A stretch of 24,139 bases of DNA. Origin: JBICIG01 sp043101605 (lineage in GTDB: Bacteria; Planctomycetota; Phycisphaerae; Phycisphaerales; UBA1924). The DNA lies in assembly GCA_043101605.1 (NCBI GenBank), contig JBICIG010000008.1:1-24139 (forward strand), read 5' to 3'. The notes under the pieces were generated by a model. That model did no database searches, was not told the origin of the DNA, and saw nothing but the letters and a program-made list of their open reading frames with translations. Numbering within the stretch: position 1 is the first letter of the stretch; each line of letters opens with the position of its first letter. This document shows, piece after piece, positions 13,729 through 21,553 of the stretch. A program made the translations under genes and the position numbers.

Positions 13729-15702
13729 ATGGGTTGGAACATCATCGCCACGAGCCTGGCCGCCGGGCTGCTGGTCGCTCCCGCAGCCGCGGACCCGGTC
13801 GAGCAGCTCGAAGCCAGCGCCGAGCAAATGGTCGCCCGGCATGGTGACCGCGTCGGGCTCTCGAGTCTCGGCGAGAGCCGGCGGGGAAGATCGATCTGGA
13901 TGCTCACGCTCGGCGGAGACGGGGCGGACGAACGCCCGGCGGTGCTTGTTGTCGCCGGTCTCGACGGGCGGCACCAGGCGGGGCCGGCGATCGCGACCGG
14001 GATCGCACGGAGCCTGCTCGAGGACCACGCCGACCTTCTCGGTAGCGCGACCATCTACATCGCCCCGGCGCTCAACCCGGATGCGCTGGTCCGCTGGTCG
14101 GCTCCGGGCGGGCTCGATCCCCGCTTCGGCGGCTCCATGGTCCCCGATGACGCCGATCATGATCGCCGAACAGACGAAGACGGGCCGATCGACCTCAACG
14201 GAGACGGGTTCATCACGATGATGCGCATCGCCAACCCACCCCCCGGCCTGGGGCTTCGCGCCGAGTTCGTCGTCGATGAGGACGACCCGAGGCTCGTCCG
14301 CAAGCCGGGCGACGACGAGATCGCCACCCACGCGATGATCATCGAGAGCCGCGACGCCGACGGCGACGGTCAGATGGCCGAGGACGCGGCCGGTGGAGTC
14401 GATCTTGATCGCAACTTCCCGTATCGCTGGGAGGAGTTCGCCGAGGGAGTGGGGGAGTACCCCCTGAGCGAGCCCGAGACGCGGGCGCTGGCCGACTGGA
14501 TGCTTGAGCGTCCGAACCTGATCGCGGTGGTGGTGATCGGTCCGGGCGACACCGTGCTGAACATCCCGCAGGCCGGGCGGAACGATGAGACCGGACGCAT
14601 CCCGCTCGGCATCGACAATGACGACAAGGCGATGTTCGAGCTGATCAAGAAGAAGTTCACCGAGGCGACGAAGATGAAGTCGGCGCCCGCGGTCGAGAAT
14701 GAGCGCGGCTCGCTGCAGCGTTGGGCCTACGCACACCTCGGGCTCGTCAGCGTGAGCACGCCCGCGTGGGTGCGCCCCGACCAGATCGAGTCCGAGAAGA
14801 GGGACGAAGGCGACAAGCCCGAAGCCGCCGAGGCCCCGGCCGAGCCGGCGAACCCGAGGCAGGCCGAGTACGACGAGCTCATCGCCCGTGGCGTCCCGGA
14901 CCGCGTCGCACGCTTCCTGACCGGCTCTGAAGCCGAGCGGGCCGCGATGCGCAGCGAGGTCGAGAACATGAGCGAAGCCGAGCAGCGCGAGATGATGCAG
15001 CAGGTCATGACGCTGCCCGAGGATGTCCGCACCCGCGTGATGGCGATCGCGCAGGGTCAGCCCGACCCGGGCCGCCCCGCGGAAGCCGCCGCGGCGACCG
15101 GCGACGCGCCGCGTCCCGCCGCACGCGCGAGCGGCCGCGCCAAGCCCTCGGAGAAGAAAGACGAGGATGCCAAGTGGCTTGACTACGCCGACGAGCGCGG
15201 AGAGGGGTTCATCGAGTGGACGCCCTTCGAGCATCCGCAGCTCGGTGCGGTCGAGATCGGTGGCTTCGTCCCGGGGTTCAAGCTCAACCCGCCCGCGTCG
15301 GAAATCGACCGCGTCGCGGGCGAGCAGGCGTCGTTCGTCGCGTCGCTGCTGGGCATGGCCCCGGCGATCATCGTCGAGCCCGCCCGCGTCGAGAAGCAGT
15401 CCGATCGCACTTGGCGGATCACGCTCCGCCTGAAGAACAACGCCGACCTTCCCACTCGCACGGCGATGGGGGTCACCGCCCGCCGGCTTCCCCCGATCCG
15501 CGTCGAGCTTGATCTCGACGAGAGCCGCGTGCTCGCGGGGAATCGGCGTGCTTCGACCAACCGCCTCGAGGCCCGCGGCGGTTCGTTCGAGGAATCGTGG
15601 ACCGTGCTCGGACGGGCGGGCGACCGCATCGGCATCGATGTGAAGTCCGCCGTGTTCGGCAATCAGCGCATCACCGTGGAGCTCGGGGAGGACAACCGAT
15701 GA
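13729..15702 (+). CDS. Secreted M14-fold protein lacking the catalytic residues (predicted pseudopeptidase)
   Basis: The 657-residue protein has a signal peptide (cleavage near Ala20-Ala21) and an M14 carboxypeptidase-like domain parallel to its downstream neighbour. By eye, the zinc motif HxxE is replaced by Asp79-x-x-His82 (AGLDGRHQAG), the third zinc ligand by Gly271 (VVVIGPGDTV) and the general-base Glu by Pro345 (LVSVSTPAW), while the substrate-binding Arg228 in VDLDRNFP remains. Two acidic DxDxDG-type loops occur at 141-165 and 209-218. Residues about 353-480 are an Ala/Glu/Pro-rich helical or disordered insertion absent from the neighbour, followed by a shared C-terminal region starting at WTPFEHPQLG. 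ATG 13729 has AAGGAGG 7 nt upstream. The stop overlaps the next start (ATGA). Metal binding by the Asp/His pair is not excluded. Confidence 0.82.
   Translation: MGWNIIATSLAAGLLVAPAAADPVEQLEASAEQMVARHGDRVGLSSLGESRRGRSIWMLTLGGDGADERPAVLVVAGLDGRHQAGPAIATGIARSLLEDHADLLGSATIYIAPALNPDALVRWSAPGGLDPRFGGSMVPDDADHDRRTDEDGPIDLNGDGFITMMRIANPPPGLGLRAEFVVDEDDPRLVRKPGDDEIATHAMIIESRDADGDGQMAEDAAGGVDLDRNFPYRWEEFAEGVGEYPLSEPETRALADWMLERPNLIAVVVIGPGDTVLNIPQAGRNDETGRIPLGIDNDDKAMFELIKKKFTEATKMKSAPAVENERGSLQRWAYAHLGLVSVSTPAWVRPDQIESEKRDEGDKPEAAEAPAEPANPRQAEYDELIARGVPDRVARFLTGSEAERAAMRSEVENMSEAEQREMMQQVMTLPEDVRTRVMAIAQGQPDPGRPAEAAAATGDAPRPAARASGRAKPSEKKDEDAKWLDYADERGEGFIEWTPFEHPQLGAVEIGGFVPGFKLNPPASEIDRVAGEQASFVASLLGMAPAIIVEPARVEKQSDRTWRITLRLKNNADLPTRTAMGVTARRLPPIRVELDLDESRVLAGNRRASTNRLEARGGSFEESWTVLGRAGDRIGIDVKSAVFGNQRITVELGEDNR
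15685..15691 (+). promoter_or_regulatory. Ribosome binding site GGGGAGG inside the upstream gene
   Basis: GGGGAGG lies within the last codons of the pseudopeptidase gene, 7 nt before ATG 15699. With the ATGA overlap it indicates coupled translation of the two paralogues. Confidence 0.6.
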
Positions 15703-17456
15703 ACCGCAGGAGTCAGGTCGCCAGGTCGCTTCTCGCCACGCTCGCCGCGTGCGTCCTCGCCGGTCCCGTCGCCGCTCAGGAAGATATCCCGGGCCGCGTC
15801 GAGGTCGCGTGGAACAAGTACTACACCTACGCCGAGCTCGAGGCGATGTACCAGGAGATCGCCCGCGCGTATCCCGATCTGGTCAAGCTCGTCCCGATCG
15901 GCGAGTCCATCGGCGGGCGCACGATGTGGGTCGCGATCGTCACCGCGCCGAATTCCGGGCCGCACGACGCCAAGCCCGCGATGTGGATCGATGGGAATGT
16001 CCACGGAAACGAGATCCAGGCCGCCGAGGTCGTCGCGTACACGCTCTGGTACCTCACCAAGGCGCACGGGCAGAACGAGCGACTGACCGAGATGCTCGAG
16101 AACTACTCGTTCTACCTGCTCGTCAGCGCCAACCCCGACGGCCGCGAGTTCTGGTTCTCCGACCCCAACACGCCGCACAGCTCCCGGCACAACCACCGCC
16201 CCTACGACAACGACCGCGACGGGCTCATCGATGAGGACCCGTACGACGATCTCGACGGCGACGGGCACATCACGACGATGTGGCGCAAGGACCCCAACGG
16301 GCAGTTCGTCCGCGATGAGCACGACCCCCGCATCTTCCGCCGTGTCGAGCAGGGGCGGCAGGGCGAGTGGAGCTACGCGGGCCAGGAAGGCATCGACAAC
16401 GACGGCGACGGGCGCATCAACGAGGACGGGCCCTTCGCCGACGACATGAACCGCAACTATCCGGGGGACTGGCAGCCGAACTTCATACAGTTCGGCGCGG
16501 GGGAGTATCCCTTCAGCAGCCCCGAGACCGCGGCGATCGGGCGCTTTATCCTCGATCATCCCAACATCGCGGCCGTCCAGAGCTACCACAACACCGGCGG
16601 CATGATCCTCCGCGGGCCCGGCGCGGCGTACCGCGAATCGCTCTACTCCCGCGGCGATCGCCAGGTCTACGACCGCATCGCCGATGTCGGCGAGGACCTG
16701 CTGCCTTACTACCGCTCCATGGTCATCCACAGCGATCTCTACGGCGTGCACGGCGGGTTCGTGAACTGGACCGCCGAGACCCTCGGCATCGTCAGCTTCA
16801 CCAATGAGATGTGGGCGACCGGCAAGTACTTCCAGCACGACAAGCCCGTGACCGACGAACGCGAGTGGCTCTGGCGCGACCGCATGGCGTTCGGGCAGCT
16901 CTTCACCGACTACACCGAGTACGAACATCCGACGCTCGGGCCGGTGCTCATCGGCGGGCCCAACAAGTGGTCCAGCCGCAATACGCCGACATTCATGCTC
17001 GAGGAAGAGTGCCACCGCAACTTCGCGTTCACGATGTTCCATGCCGACCACATGCCGCTGCTCTCGATGGGCCAGACACGAATCACCGAACTCGGCGACG
17101 GGCTCTGGCAGGTCGATCTGGCGATCCGCAATGAGAAGGTCATCCCGACGCGGCTGGACCTCGCTTCGTCCCGCCGGCTCGGGCAGCCCGACCTCCTGAC
17201 CCTTGAGCCCGTTGGTAACGGCAGCGTCGTCGCCTCGGGCTCCATCGGGCACTGGCTCGATCCGCAGATGCGCGGCTCCAACCGCGAGCCCGGACGCGTG
17301 CTGGTCAACGGCGGCATCGCCGGCGAATCCAACACGCTGTTCCGGTTCATCATCCAAGGACGCGAGGGCGACCGGTTCACGCTGCGATACGAGGCGGAGA
17401 AGGCCCGCGATCTCGAAACCGAGATCGTGCTCGAACCCACCGAAGAGGGGGCGTGA
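15699..17456 (+). CDS. Secreted M14-family zinc carboxypeptidase
   Basis: This is a predicted exported zinc carboxypeptidase of 585 residues with a signal peptide ending near AGPVAAQ (21-27). The M14 active site is complete: His102 and Glu105 in DGNVHGNEIQAAE, Asn251-Arg252 in DDMNRNYPG, His297 in QSYHNTGG and the general base Glu370 in SFTNEMWATG. Two DxDxDG loops, NDRDGLIDED with DLDGDGHI (171-191) and DNDGDGRINEDG (233-244), look like calcium-binding inserts next to the substrate-binding Asn-Arg. The C-terminal region from about 405 (YTEYEHPTLGPVLIGG) includes a beta-rich tail that matches the upstream paralogue. The ATG overlaps the preceding stop and has its own ribosome binding site. 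Substrate and cell partner are unknown. Confidence 0.9.
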   Translation: MNRRSQVARSLLATLAACVLAGPVAAQEDIPGRVEVAWNKYYTYAELEAMYQEIARAYPDLVKLVPIGESIGGRTMWVAIVTAPNSGPHDAKPAMWIDGNVHGNEIQAAEVVAYTLWYLTKAHGQNERLTEMLENYSFYLLVSANPDGREFWFSDPNTPHSSRHNHRPYDNDRDGLIDEDPYDDLDGDGHITTMWRKDPNGQFVRDEHDPRIFRRVEQGRQGEWSYAGQEGIDNDGDGRINEDGPFADDMNRNYPGDWQPNFIQFGAGEYPFSSPETAAIGRFILDHPNIAAVQSYHNTGGMILRGPGAAYRESLYSRGDRQVYDRIADVGEDLLPYYRSMVIHSDLYGVHGGFVNWTAETLGIVSFTNEMWATGKYFQHDKPVTDEREWLWRDRMAFGQLFTDYTEYEHPTLGPVLIGGPNKWSSRNTPTFMLEEECHRNFAFTMFHADHMPLLSMGQTRITELGDGLWQVDLAIRNEKVIPTRLDLASSRRLGQPDLLTLEPVGNGSVVASGSIGHWLDPQMRGSNREPGRVLVNGGIAGESNTLFRFIIQGREGDRFTLRYEAEKARDLETEIVLEPTEEGA

Positions 17457-18157
17457 CCCGGCCCGAGAAGCGCATCGACTCGGATGATCGGCTCGCCTCG
17501 GCCTCGCCGGAGCCCGATATCGGTAGAGTGACGATGCCCAACGATGCCGGCCCGCCGGCGACAAGCCGAGAAGACCTCCTGAAGCTGCAGATGGGGGCCC
17601 TGCGCGATGCCCGCCGCGCCGCGGTGCCGATTCTCCGCGCCGCCCACCTGGCCCGGCTCAACGGGGCGTTCCTGTGGTTCGGGGCCGCGATGCTCGCGCT
17701 CAGCGCGATCTGGTCGCCGACGGCAGGGCTGTTCGCCCTGGGTGTCGGGGTTGCCGCGTTCCGGGAGCGCCGGGGCGCCCGCGGGCTGCTGGCTCTCGAT
17801 GATCGCGCGCCGCGCCGCCTTGCGGGCAACCAACTCCTGATGATCGGGTGCGCCCTCGGCTACTGCGCCTGGCAACTGTTCGCGTCAGGCAGCGCCGCGC
17901 CGACGCTCACGCAGCAGCTCAGCGAAGCCGGGCTCCGCGAATCCGACCTCGCGGCGGCGGGCATCCACCCGGAAGATTTCGATTCCCTCGAGCGAACGAT
18001 CAAGCTGATGGTCTACGGCTCGGTCGCCGCCGGAGCCACGGTGTTCCACGGCGGGCTGGCGATCTACTACCTAACCCGATGCCGAAGGCTGCGAGAACTT
18101 CTCGCCGGCGACCGCGAGACCGTGTCGTTCGCGTTGGAGTGGCAGCGGGCCGCCTGA
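17453..18157 (+). CDS. Hypothetical four-helix membrane protein
   Basis: I do not recognise the family. The product is 234 residues from GTG 17453, which overlaps the preceding TGA (GTGA) with GAGG 4 nt upstream. It is 207 residues if ATG 17534 is used, which has TAGAGT 4 nt upstream instead. Hydrophobic stretches lie at about residues 72-87, 90-102, 126-145 and 184-206 of the longer form. A polar loop before the last helix contains SEAGLRESDLAAAGIHPEDF. The basic segment before the first helix, RDARRAAVPILRAAHLARL, should be cytoplasmic. It is the last gene of the M14 operon and could work with the exported proteins, but nothing in the sequence proves this. The start is uncertain. Confidence 0.72.
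   Translation: MTRPEKRIDSDDRLASASPEPDIGRVTMPNDAGPPATSREDLLKLQMGALRDARRAAVPILRAAHLARLNGAFLWFGAAMLALSAIWSPTAGLFALGVGVAAFRERRGARGLLALDDRAPRRLAGNQLLMIGCALGYCAWQLFASGSAAPTLTQQLSEAGLRESDLAAAGIHPEDFDSLERTIKLMVYGSVAAGATVFHGGLAIYYLTRCRRLRELLAGDRETVSFALEWQRAA
17524..17529 (+). promoter_or_regulatory. -10-like TAGAGT near the alternative start of the membrane protein
   Basis: TAGAGT lies 4 nt before ATG 17534. The spacing is shorter than at the other leaderless-type starts, so either this is chance or an internal promoter gives a second, shorter product. Confidence 0.25.
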
Positions 18158-18161
18158 CTCG

Positions 18162-18872
18162 TCAACCGCCGTTCCCGAGCGACTTCTCCACCCAGCCGGT
18201 CTCACCGTGCCGCACGATCGCGCCCGTCTCGGCGTAGATGACCTGCTCGGCGACATTGGAGCAGTGGTCGGCCATCATCACGAGCTGCGCCGCGATCCCG
18301 TTGAGGAAGAACGCGAACGCGATCGACATCTGCCCGCCGAGCACCTGCCGCTCGGCGTCTCGCATGATCTCGGTCTTGAAAGTCTCGATCGCGTCCTCGC
18401 CCCGCAGCACGAGCTTCGCAAGCGTCGCGTCGCCGCGTTCGAGCGCCCCGATCGCGTCGCGCAGAATCCCGACCACGCTGTTGGCCATCACCCGAAGGGT
18501 GGGGGGGATGGGCTGGTCGGGTGTCTCGAGCCGTTTGACCCGCTCGGCCATCGCGACGCCGATGTCGGCGATCCGCTCCAGTTCGTTGTTGATCTTGACG
18601 CCGTTGAGCAGCCGCCGCCCCTGCGTCTGATCGAGGTGGACATTCTCGCGCGTCGCGTCGAAGAGAATCGCCACCGCCGACCGTTCAATCTCCACATCGA
18701 CGCGATCCACCGTGTCGTCCAGGTCGACGACACGCGTTGCAAGTTCGGCATCCCGCTGGAAGACCGCGTCGAGCGATTGCTCGATCAGGTCCTCGACGCG
18801 CCGCCCCTGCGCGACCAGGTCGGTCAGCAGCGCGCTCAAGCGTTGGTCAAGTCCCTCGGGCGTATCGGGCAT
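18162..18872 (-). CDS. phoU: PhoU-family phosphate regulator
   Basis: This cytosolic all-helical protein is typically a negative modulator of the PstSCAB phosphate transporter and the PhoR/PhoB system. The 236 residues form two three-helix PhoU repeats with metal-cluster motifs NNELERIADIG (95-105) and ADHCSNVAE (201-209), both recognisable as the family E/DxxxD and ADHxxNIAE blocks. Length is normal. ATG 18872 is preferred over the GTG just before it because AGGA lies 6 nt upstream of the ATG. A TACGCT -10-like element sits about 29 nt before the start. No pst, phoR or phoB gene is in the window, so it is an orphan copy here. It diverges from enolase. Confidence 0.92.
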   Translation of the reverse strand: MPDTPEGLDQRLSALLTDLVAQGRRVEDLIEQSLDAVFQRDAELATRVVDLDDTVDRVDVEIERSAVAILFDATRENVHLDQTQGRRLLNGVKINNELERIADIGVAMAERVKRLETPDQPIPPTLRVMANSVVGILRDAIGALERGDATLAKLVLRGEDAIETFKTEIMRDAERQVLGGQMSIAFAFFLNGIAAQLVMMADHCSNVAEQVIYAETGAIVRHGETGWVEKSLGNGG

Positions 18873-18901
18873 CACCGGTCCTCGTCAGTCGGCTGCCGCC
18901 A

Positions 18902-18907
18902 AGCGTA
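18902..18907 (-). promoter_or_regulatory. -10-like TACGCT before phoU
   Basis: TACGCT on the minus strand, in CTACGCTTGG, would give a leader of about 20 nt containing the GAGGA ribosome binding site of phoU. The same extended string precedes the lipid kinase gene. Confidence 0.35.
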
Positions 18908-18954
18908 GCCGATCCCGGGCCCGCACGGGATCGACCGTCGCTCGCCGACCGGGC

Positions 18955-18960
18955 TAGAGT
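18955..18960 (+). promoter_or_regulatory. -10-like TAGAGT before enolase
   Basis: TAGAGT lies 72 nt upstream of the enolase ATG in the 160-nt divergent gap. The leader would end with GGAG (19021-19024), 8 nt before the ATG. No -35 is visible. Confidence 0.3.
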
Positions 18961-19032
18961 CGAGCCGCGGCGGAGCCCGGCGGGCGCCGGGACTCCCTCC
19001 GCCGGCCCACCCACGCCCCCGGAGCCCGGCCC

Positions 19033-20331
19033 ATGGCCTTCCAGATCGAAGTCGTTCACGCCCGTCAGGTCCTCGATTCCCGCGGCAACCCCACCGTCGA
19101 GGTCGAGGTCGGGCTCGAGTCCGGTGTCGTCGGCCGCGCCGCCGTTCCCTCGGGCGCTTCCACCGGCGAGAACGAAGCCGTCGAACTCCGCGACGGCGAC
19201 AAATCCGTGTACCTGGGCAAGGGCGTCCAGCAGGCCGTCGCGAATGTCAACGAGCGCCTCGCCCAGGCGATCGAGGGGATGGACGCGCGCGAGCAGGAGG
19301 AGATCGACTTGCTCATGACCGAGGTCGACGGCACGCCCAACAAGGCCGAGATCGGCGCCAACGCCATCCTCGGCGTCTCCATCGCCGTCGCCAAGGCCGC
19401 CGCCGAAGCCAGCGGGCTCCCGCTCTACCGCTACCTCGGCGGCTCGGCCGCGAAGGTCCTGCCGGTTCCCATGCTCAACATCCTCAACGGCGGCAAGCAC
19501 GCCGACAACACCGTCGACTTCCAGGAATTCATGATCCAGCCGTGGGGATTCGATGATTTCCACGAGGCACTCCGCGCCGGCGTCGAGATCTACCACACCC
19601 TCAAGAGCGTGCTCAAGGCGCGCGGCATGTCGACGGCCGTCGGCGACGAGGGGGGATTCGCCCCCGACCTCAAGGACAACGAGGACGCCCTGAAGGTCAT
19701 CGAGGAAGCGGTCGACAAGGCCGGGTACAAGTGGGGCGAGCAGATCTTCGTCGCCCTCGACCCCGCCACCAGCGAACTCTGGAACGAGGCCGAGAAGGAC
19801 GGCAAGCAGGGCTACAAGTTCTTCAGCTCCAGCCAGGAAGTCATCTCCACCGACGATCTCATCTCCATCTGGGCCGACTGGTGCGCCAAGTACCCGATCC
19901 GCTCGATCGAAGACGGCTTGGCAGAGAACGACTGGGAGGGTTGGAAGAAGCTGACCGATCGCCTCGGCGAGAAGGTCCAGCTCGTGGGCGACGATCTGTT
20001 CGTCACCAACAAGAACTTCGTCCAGCGCGGCATCGACGAGGGCTGCGCCAACGCCGTCCTCGTCAAGGTCAACCAGATCGGCTCGCTCAGCGAAACCTTC
20101 GACGCGGTCAACCTAGCGATGCGCAACCGCTTCAGTTGCGTCCTGAGCCACCGCTCGGGCGAGACCGAGGACGCGACCATCGCCGACCTCGCCGTCGCGA
20201 CCAACTGCGGGCAGATCAAGACCGGCGCCCCCTGCCGGAGCGACCGCAACGCCAAGTACAACCAGCTCCTCCGCATCGCCGAGGACCTGGGCGACACCGC
20301 GGTCTATGGCAGCGTGACCTGGAACCGTTGA
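19033..20331 (+). CDS. eno: Enolase (phosphopyruvate hydratase)
   Basis: This glycolytic enzyme interconverts 2-phosphoglycerate and phosphoenolpyruvate, and its 432-residue length is standard. It has the N-terminal HARQVLDSRGNPTVEVEV (9-26) and mobile loop SGASTGENEAVELRDGD, catalytic Glu206 in VGDEGGFAPDL and Lys345 in LVKVNQIGSLSE. Magnesium ligands are Asp243, Glu293 and Asp320, and the signature is LSHRSGETEDATIADLAVA (371-389). The end, KTGAPCRSDRNAKYNQLLRI, is intact; Cys replaces the more usual Ala/Gly in GAPARSER-type sequences. The start is ATG 19033 with GGAG 8 nt upstream. It is transcribed divergently from phoU and followed by the M50 protease gene after 61 nt. Confidence 0.98.
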   Translation: MAFQIEVVHARQVLDSRGNPTVEVEVGLESGVVGRAAVPSGASTGENEAVELRDGDKSVYLGKGVQQAVANVNERLAQAIEGMDAREQEEIDLLMTEVDGTPNKAEIGANAILGVSIAVAKAAAEASGLPLYRYLGGSAAKVLPVPMLNILNGGKHADNTVDFQEFMIQPWGFDDFHEALRAGVEIYHTLKSVLKARGMSTAVGDEGGFAPDLKDNEDALKVIEEAVDKAGYKWGEQIFVALDPATSELWNEAEKDGKQGYKFFSSSQEVISTDDLISIWADWCAKYPIRSIEDGLAENDWEGWKKLTDRLGEKVQLVGDDLFVTNKNFVQRGIDEGCANAVLVKVNQIGSLSETFDAVNLAMRNRFSCVLSHRSGETEDATIADLAVATNCGQIKTGAPCRSDRNAKYNQLLRIAEDLGDTAVYGSVTWNR

Positions 20332-20363
20332 TCTTCAGCACAATCCCCCGCGCGGGAATCAAC
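20327..20363 (+). terminator. Possible hairpin after enolase
   Basis: GTTGAT (20327-20332, overlapping the stop) can pair with ATCAAC (20358-20363), enclosing the palindrome CCCGCGCGGG (20347-20356). No T-run follows, so intrinsic termination is doubtful. It lies just before the M50 promoter element. Confidence 0.2.
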
Positions 20364-20378
20364 TCCCCCGCTCATCGG

Positions 20379-20384
20379 TACGAT
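20379..20384 (+). promoter_or_regulatory. -10-like TACGAT, probable leaderless start of the M50 protease gene
   Basis: TACGAT is followed by 8 nt (CCCCCGGC) and then ATG 20393. There is no Shine-Dalgarno sequence. Confidence 0.4.
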
Positions 20385-20392
20385 CCCCCGGC

Positions 20393-21457
20393 ATGACCTG
20401 GCAGGACCGCGAGAGCCGATACCGGGATTCCGACGGGCGCGGCGGGGGATTCCGCGCCGCGCTCGGACGCATCTTCGGCGACGCCGACAACCCCCTCGGC
20501 TGGGCCCTGACTCTCTACCGCGCGTGGGGGATCACCGTCCGCCTCCATTTGGTCTTCTTGATCTTCATCGTCGCCGAACTGATTCACGCGTCGGTTAGCT
20601 CCAGCGGGCTCGGGTTCCAGTTCGCGCTCTTCGGCATGGTCGCGCTCTTCCTGCTCGTCCTGCTGCACGAGTACGGTCACTGCATCGCCTGCCGACGCGT
20701 TGGCGGCGAGGCCGACGACATTCTCATGTGGCCGCTCGGCGGGCTCGCGACCTGCCTCCCCCCCGACCACTGGCGCGCCCACCTCTGGACAGCCGTCGGC
20801 GGGCCGCTCGTCAATGTCCTGCTCATCCCGCTGTTCGCGGGCGCCGTGCTCGTGCTCACCGGAGAGTGGCGGGCCGTCCTGTTCAATCCCTTCAGCCCCG
20901 GGGCCGGGCTCGCCGCCGCCCAACTCTCCGACGGCACCACGCCCCTCTGGCTGATCGCGGTCTGGTGGCTCCACTACGCCAACCTCATCCTCCTCGCGTT
21001 CAATGTCCTCGTCCCGATGTACCCCATGGACGGCGGGCGCATCCTCCAGGCGATTCTCTGGCGCTCGCTCGGCTACCGCCGATCCATGGAGATCGCCGTC
21101 AAGATCGGGCTCGCCGCCGCGATCGCCATGTTCGTCTTCGCGATCGTCTTCGGGCAGACCATCCTCATCGCGATCGCGATCTTCGGCGGCATCACCTGCT
21201 GGGCCGAGAAGAAACGCCTCGAATTCATGGGCGAGGACTGGCTCGGCGGCGGGCACGAGTTCATGCCCGAGCCCAACTGGCGCGGCGACCGCGAGCCTCC
21301 CGCCCCGAAGCCAGACCGCCGAAAGCCCGACATCGACCCCGAAGAGATCGACGCGATCCTCGCCAAGATCAGCCGTCAGGGCATGGACAGCCTGACCCGT
21401 ACCGAACGCCGCAAGCTCCGCCGGGCGACCTCGACCGACGATCGATCCAACGATTGA
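20393..21457 (+). CDS. M50-family site-2 protease with C-terminal helical tail
   Basis: This polytopic intramembrane zinc metalloprotease has 354 residues. It shows HEYGH (His92, Glu93, His96) in a membrane helix and NVLVPMYPMDGGRIL (204-218), the N-P-x(n)-DG motif supplying Asp213 as third ligand, so the active site is complete. There is no PDZ domain, as in the SpoIVFB-like compact group, and no CBS domain. After the last helix (about 255-270) comes a cytoplasmic tail whose end, EEIDAILAKISRQGMDSLT (317-335), closely resembles the tail of the rhomboid encoded next. The start is leaderless-type. The natural substrate is unknown. The rhomboid gene follows after 96 nt on the same strand. Confidence 0.9.
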   Translation: MTWQDRESRYRDSDGRGGGFRAALGRIFGDADNPLGWALTLYRAWGITVRLHLVFLIFIVAELIHASVSSSGLGFQFALFGMVALFLLVLLHEYGHCIACRRVGGEADDILMWPLGGLATCLPPDHWRAHLWTAVGGPLVNVLLIPLFAGAVLVLTGEWRAVLFNPFSPGAGLAAAQLSDGTTPLWLIAVWWLHYANLILLAFNVLVPMYPMDGGRILQAILWRSLGYRRSMEIAVKIGLAAAIAMFVFAIVFGQTILIAIAIFGGITCWAEKKRLEFMGEDWLGGGHEFMPEPNWRGDREPPAPKPDRRKPDIDPEEIDAILAKISRQGMDSLTRTERRKLRRATSTDDRSND

Positions 21458-21553
21458 CCGAACCCGGACGCCCGAACGGGGGAATCCCAAAGACCCGCGG
21501 GGGATCCCGCCGAGAATCAGACCGGCCCGTCGGCACGATCAGACAGGGAGAGC

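Noticed and set aside
13672..17564. Very long open frames antisense to the M14 genes (over 500 and over 600 codons)
   Set aside because: High third-position GC on the coding strand produces long mirror frames. These show no recognisable domain, while the sense frames have clear M14 motifs.
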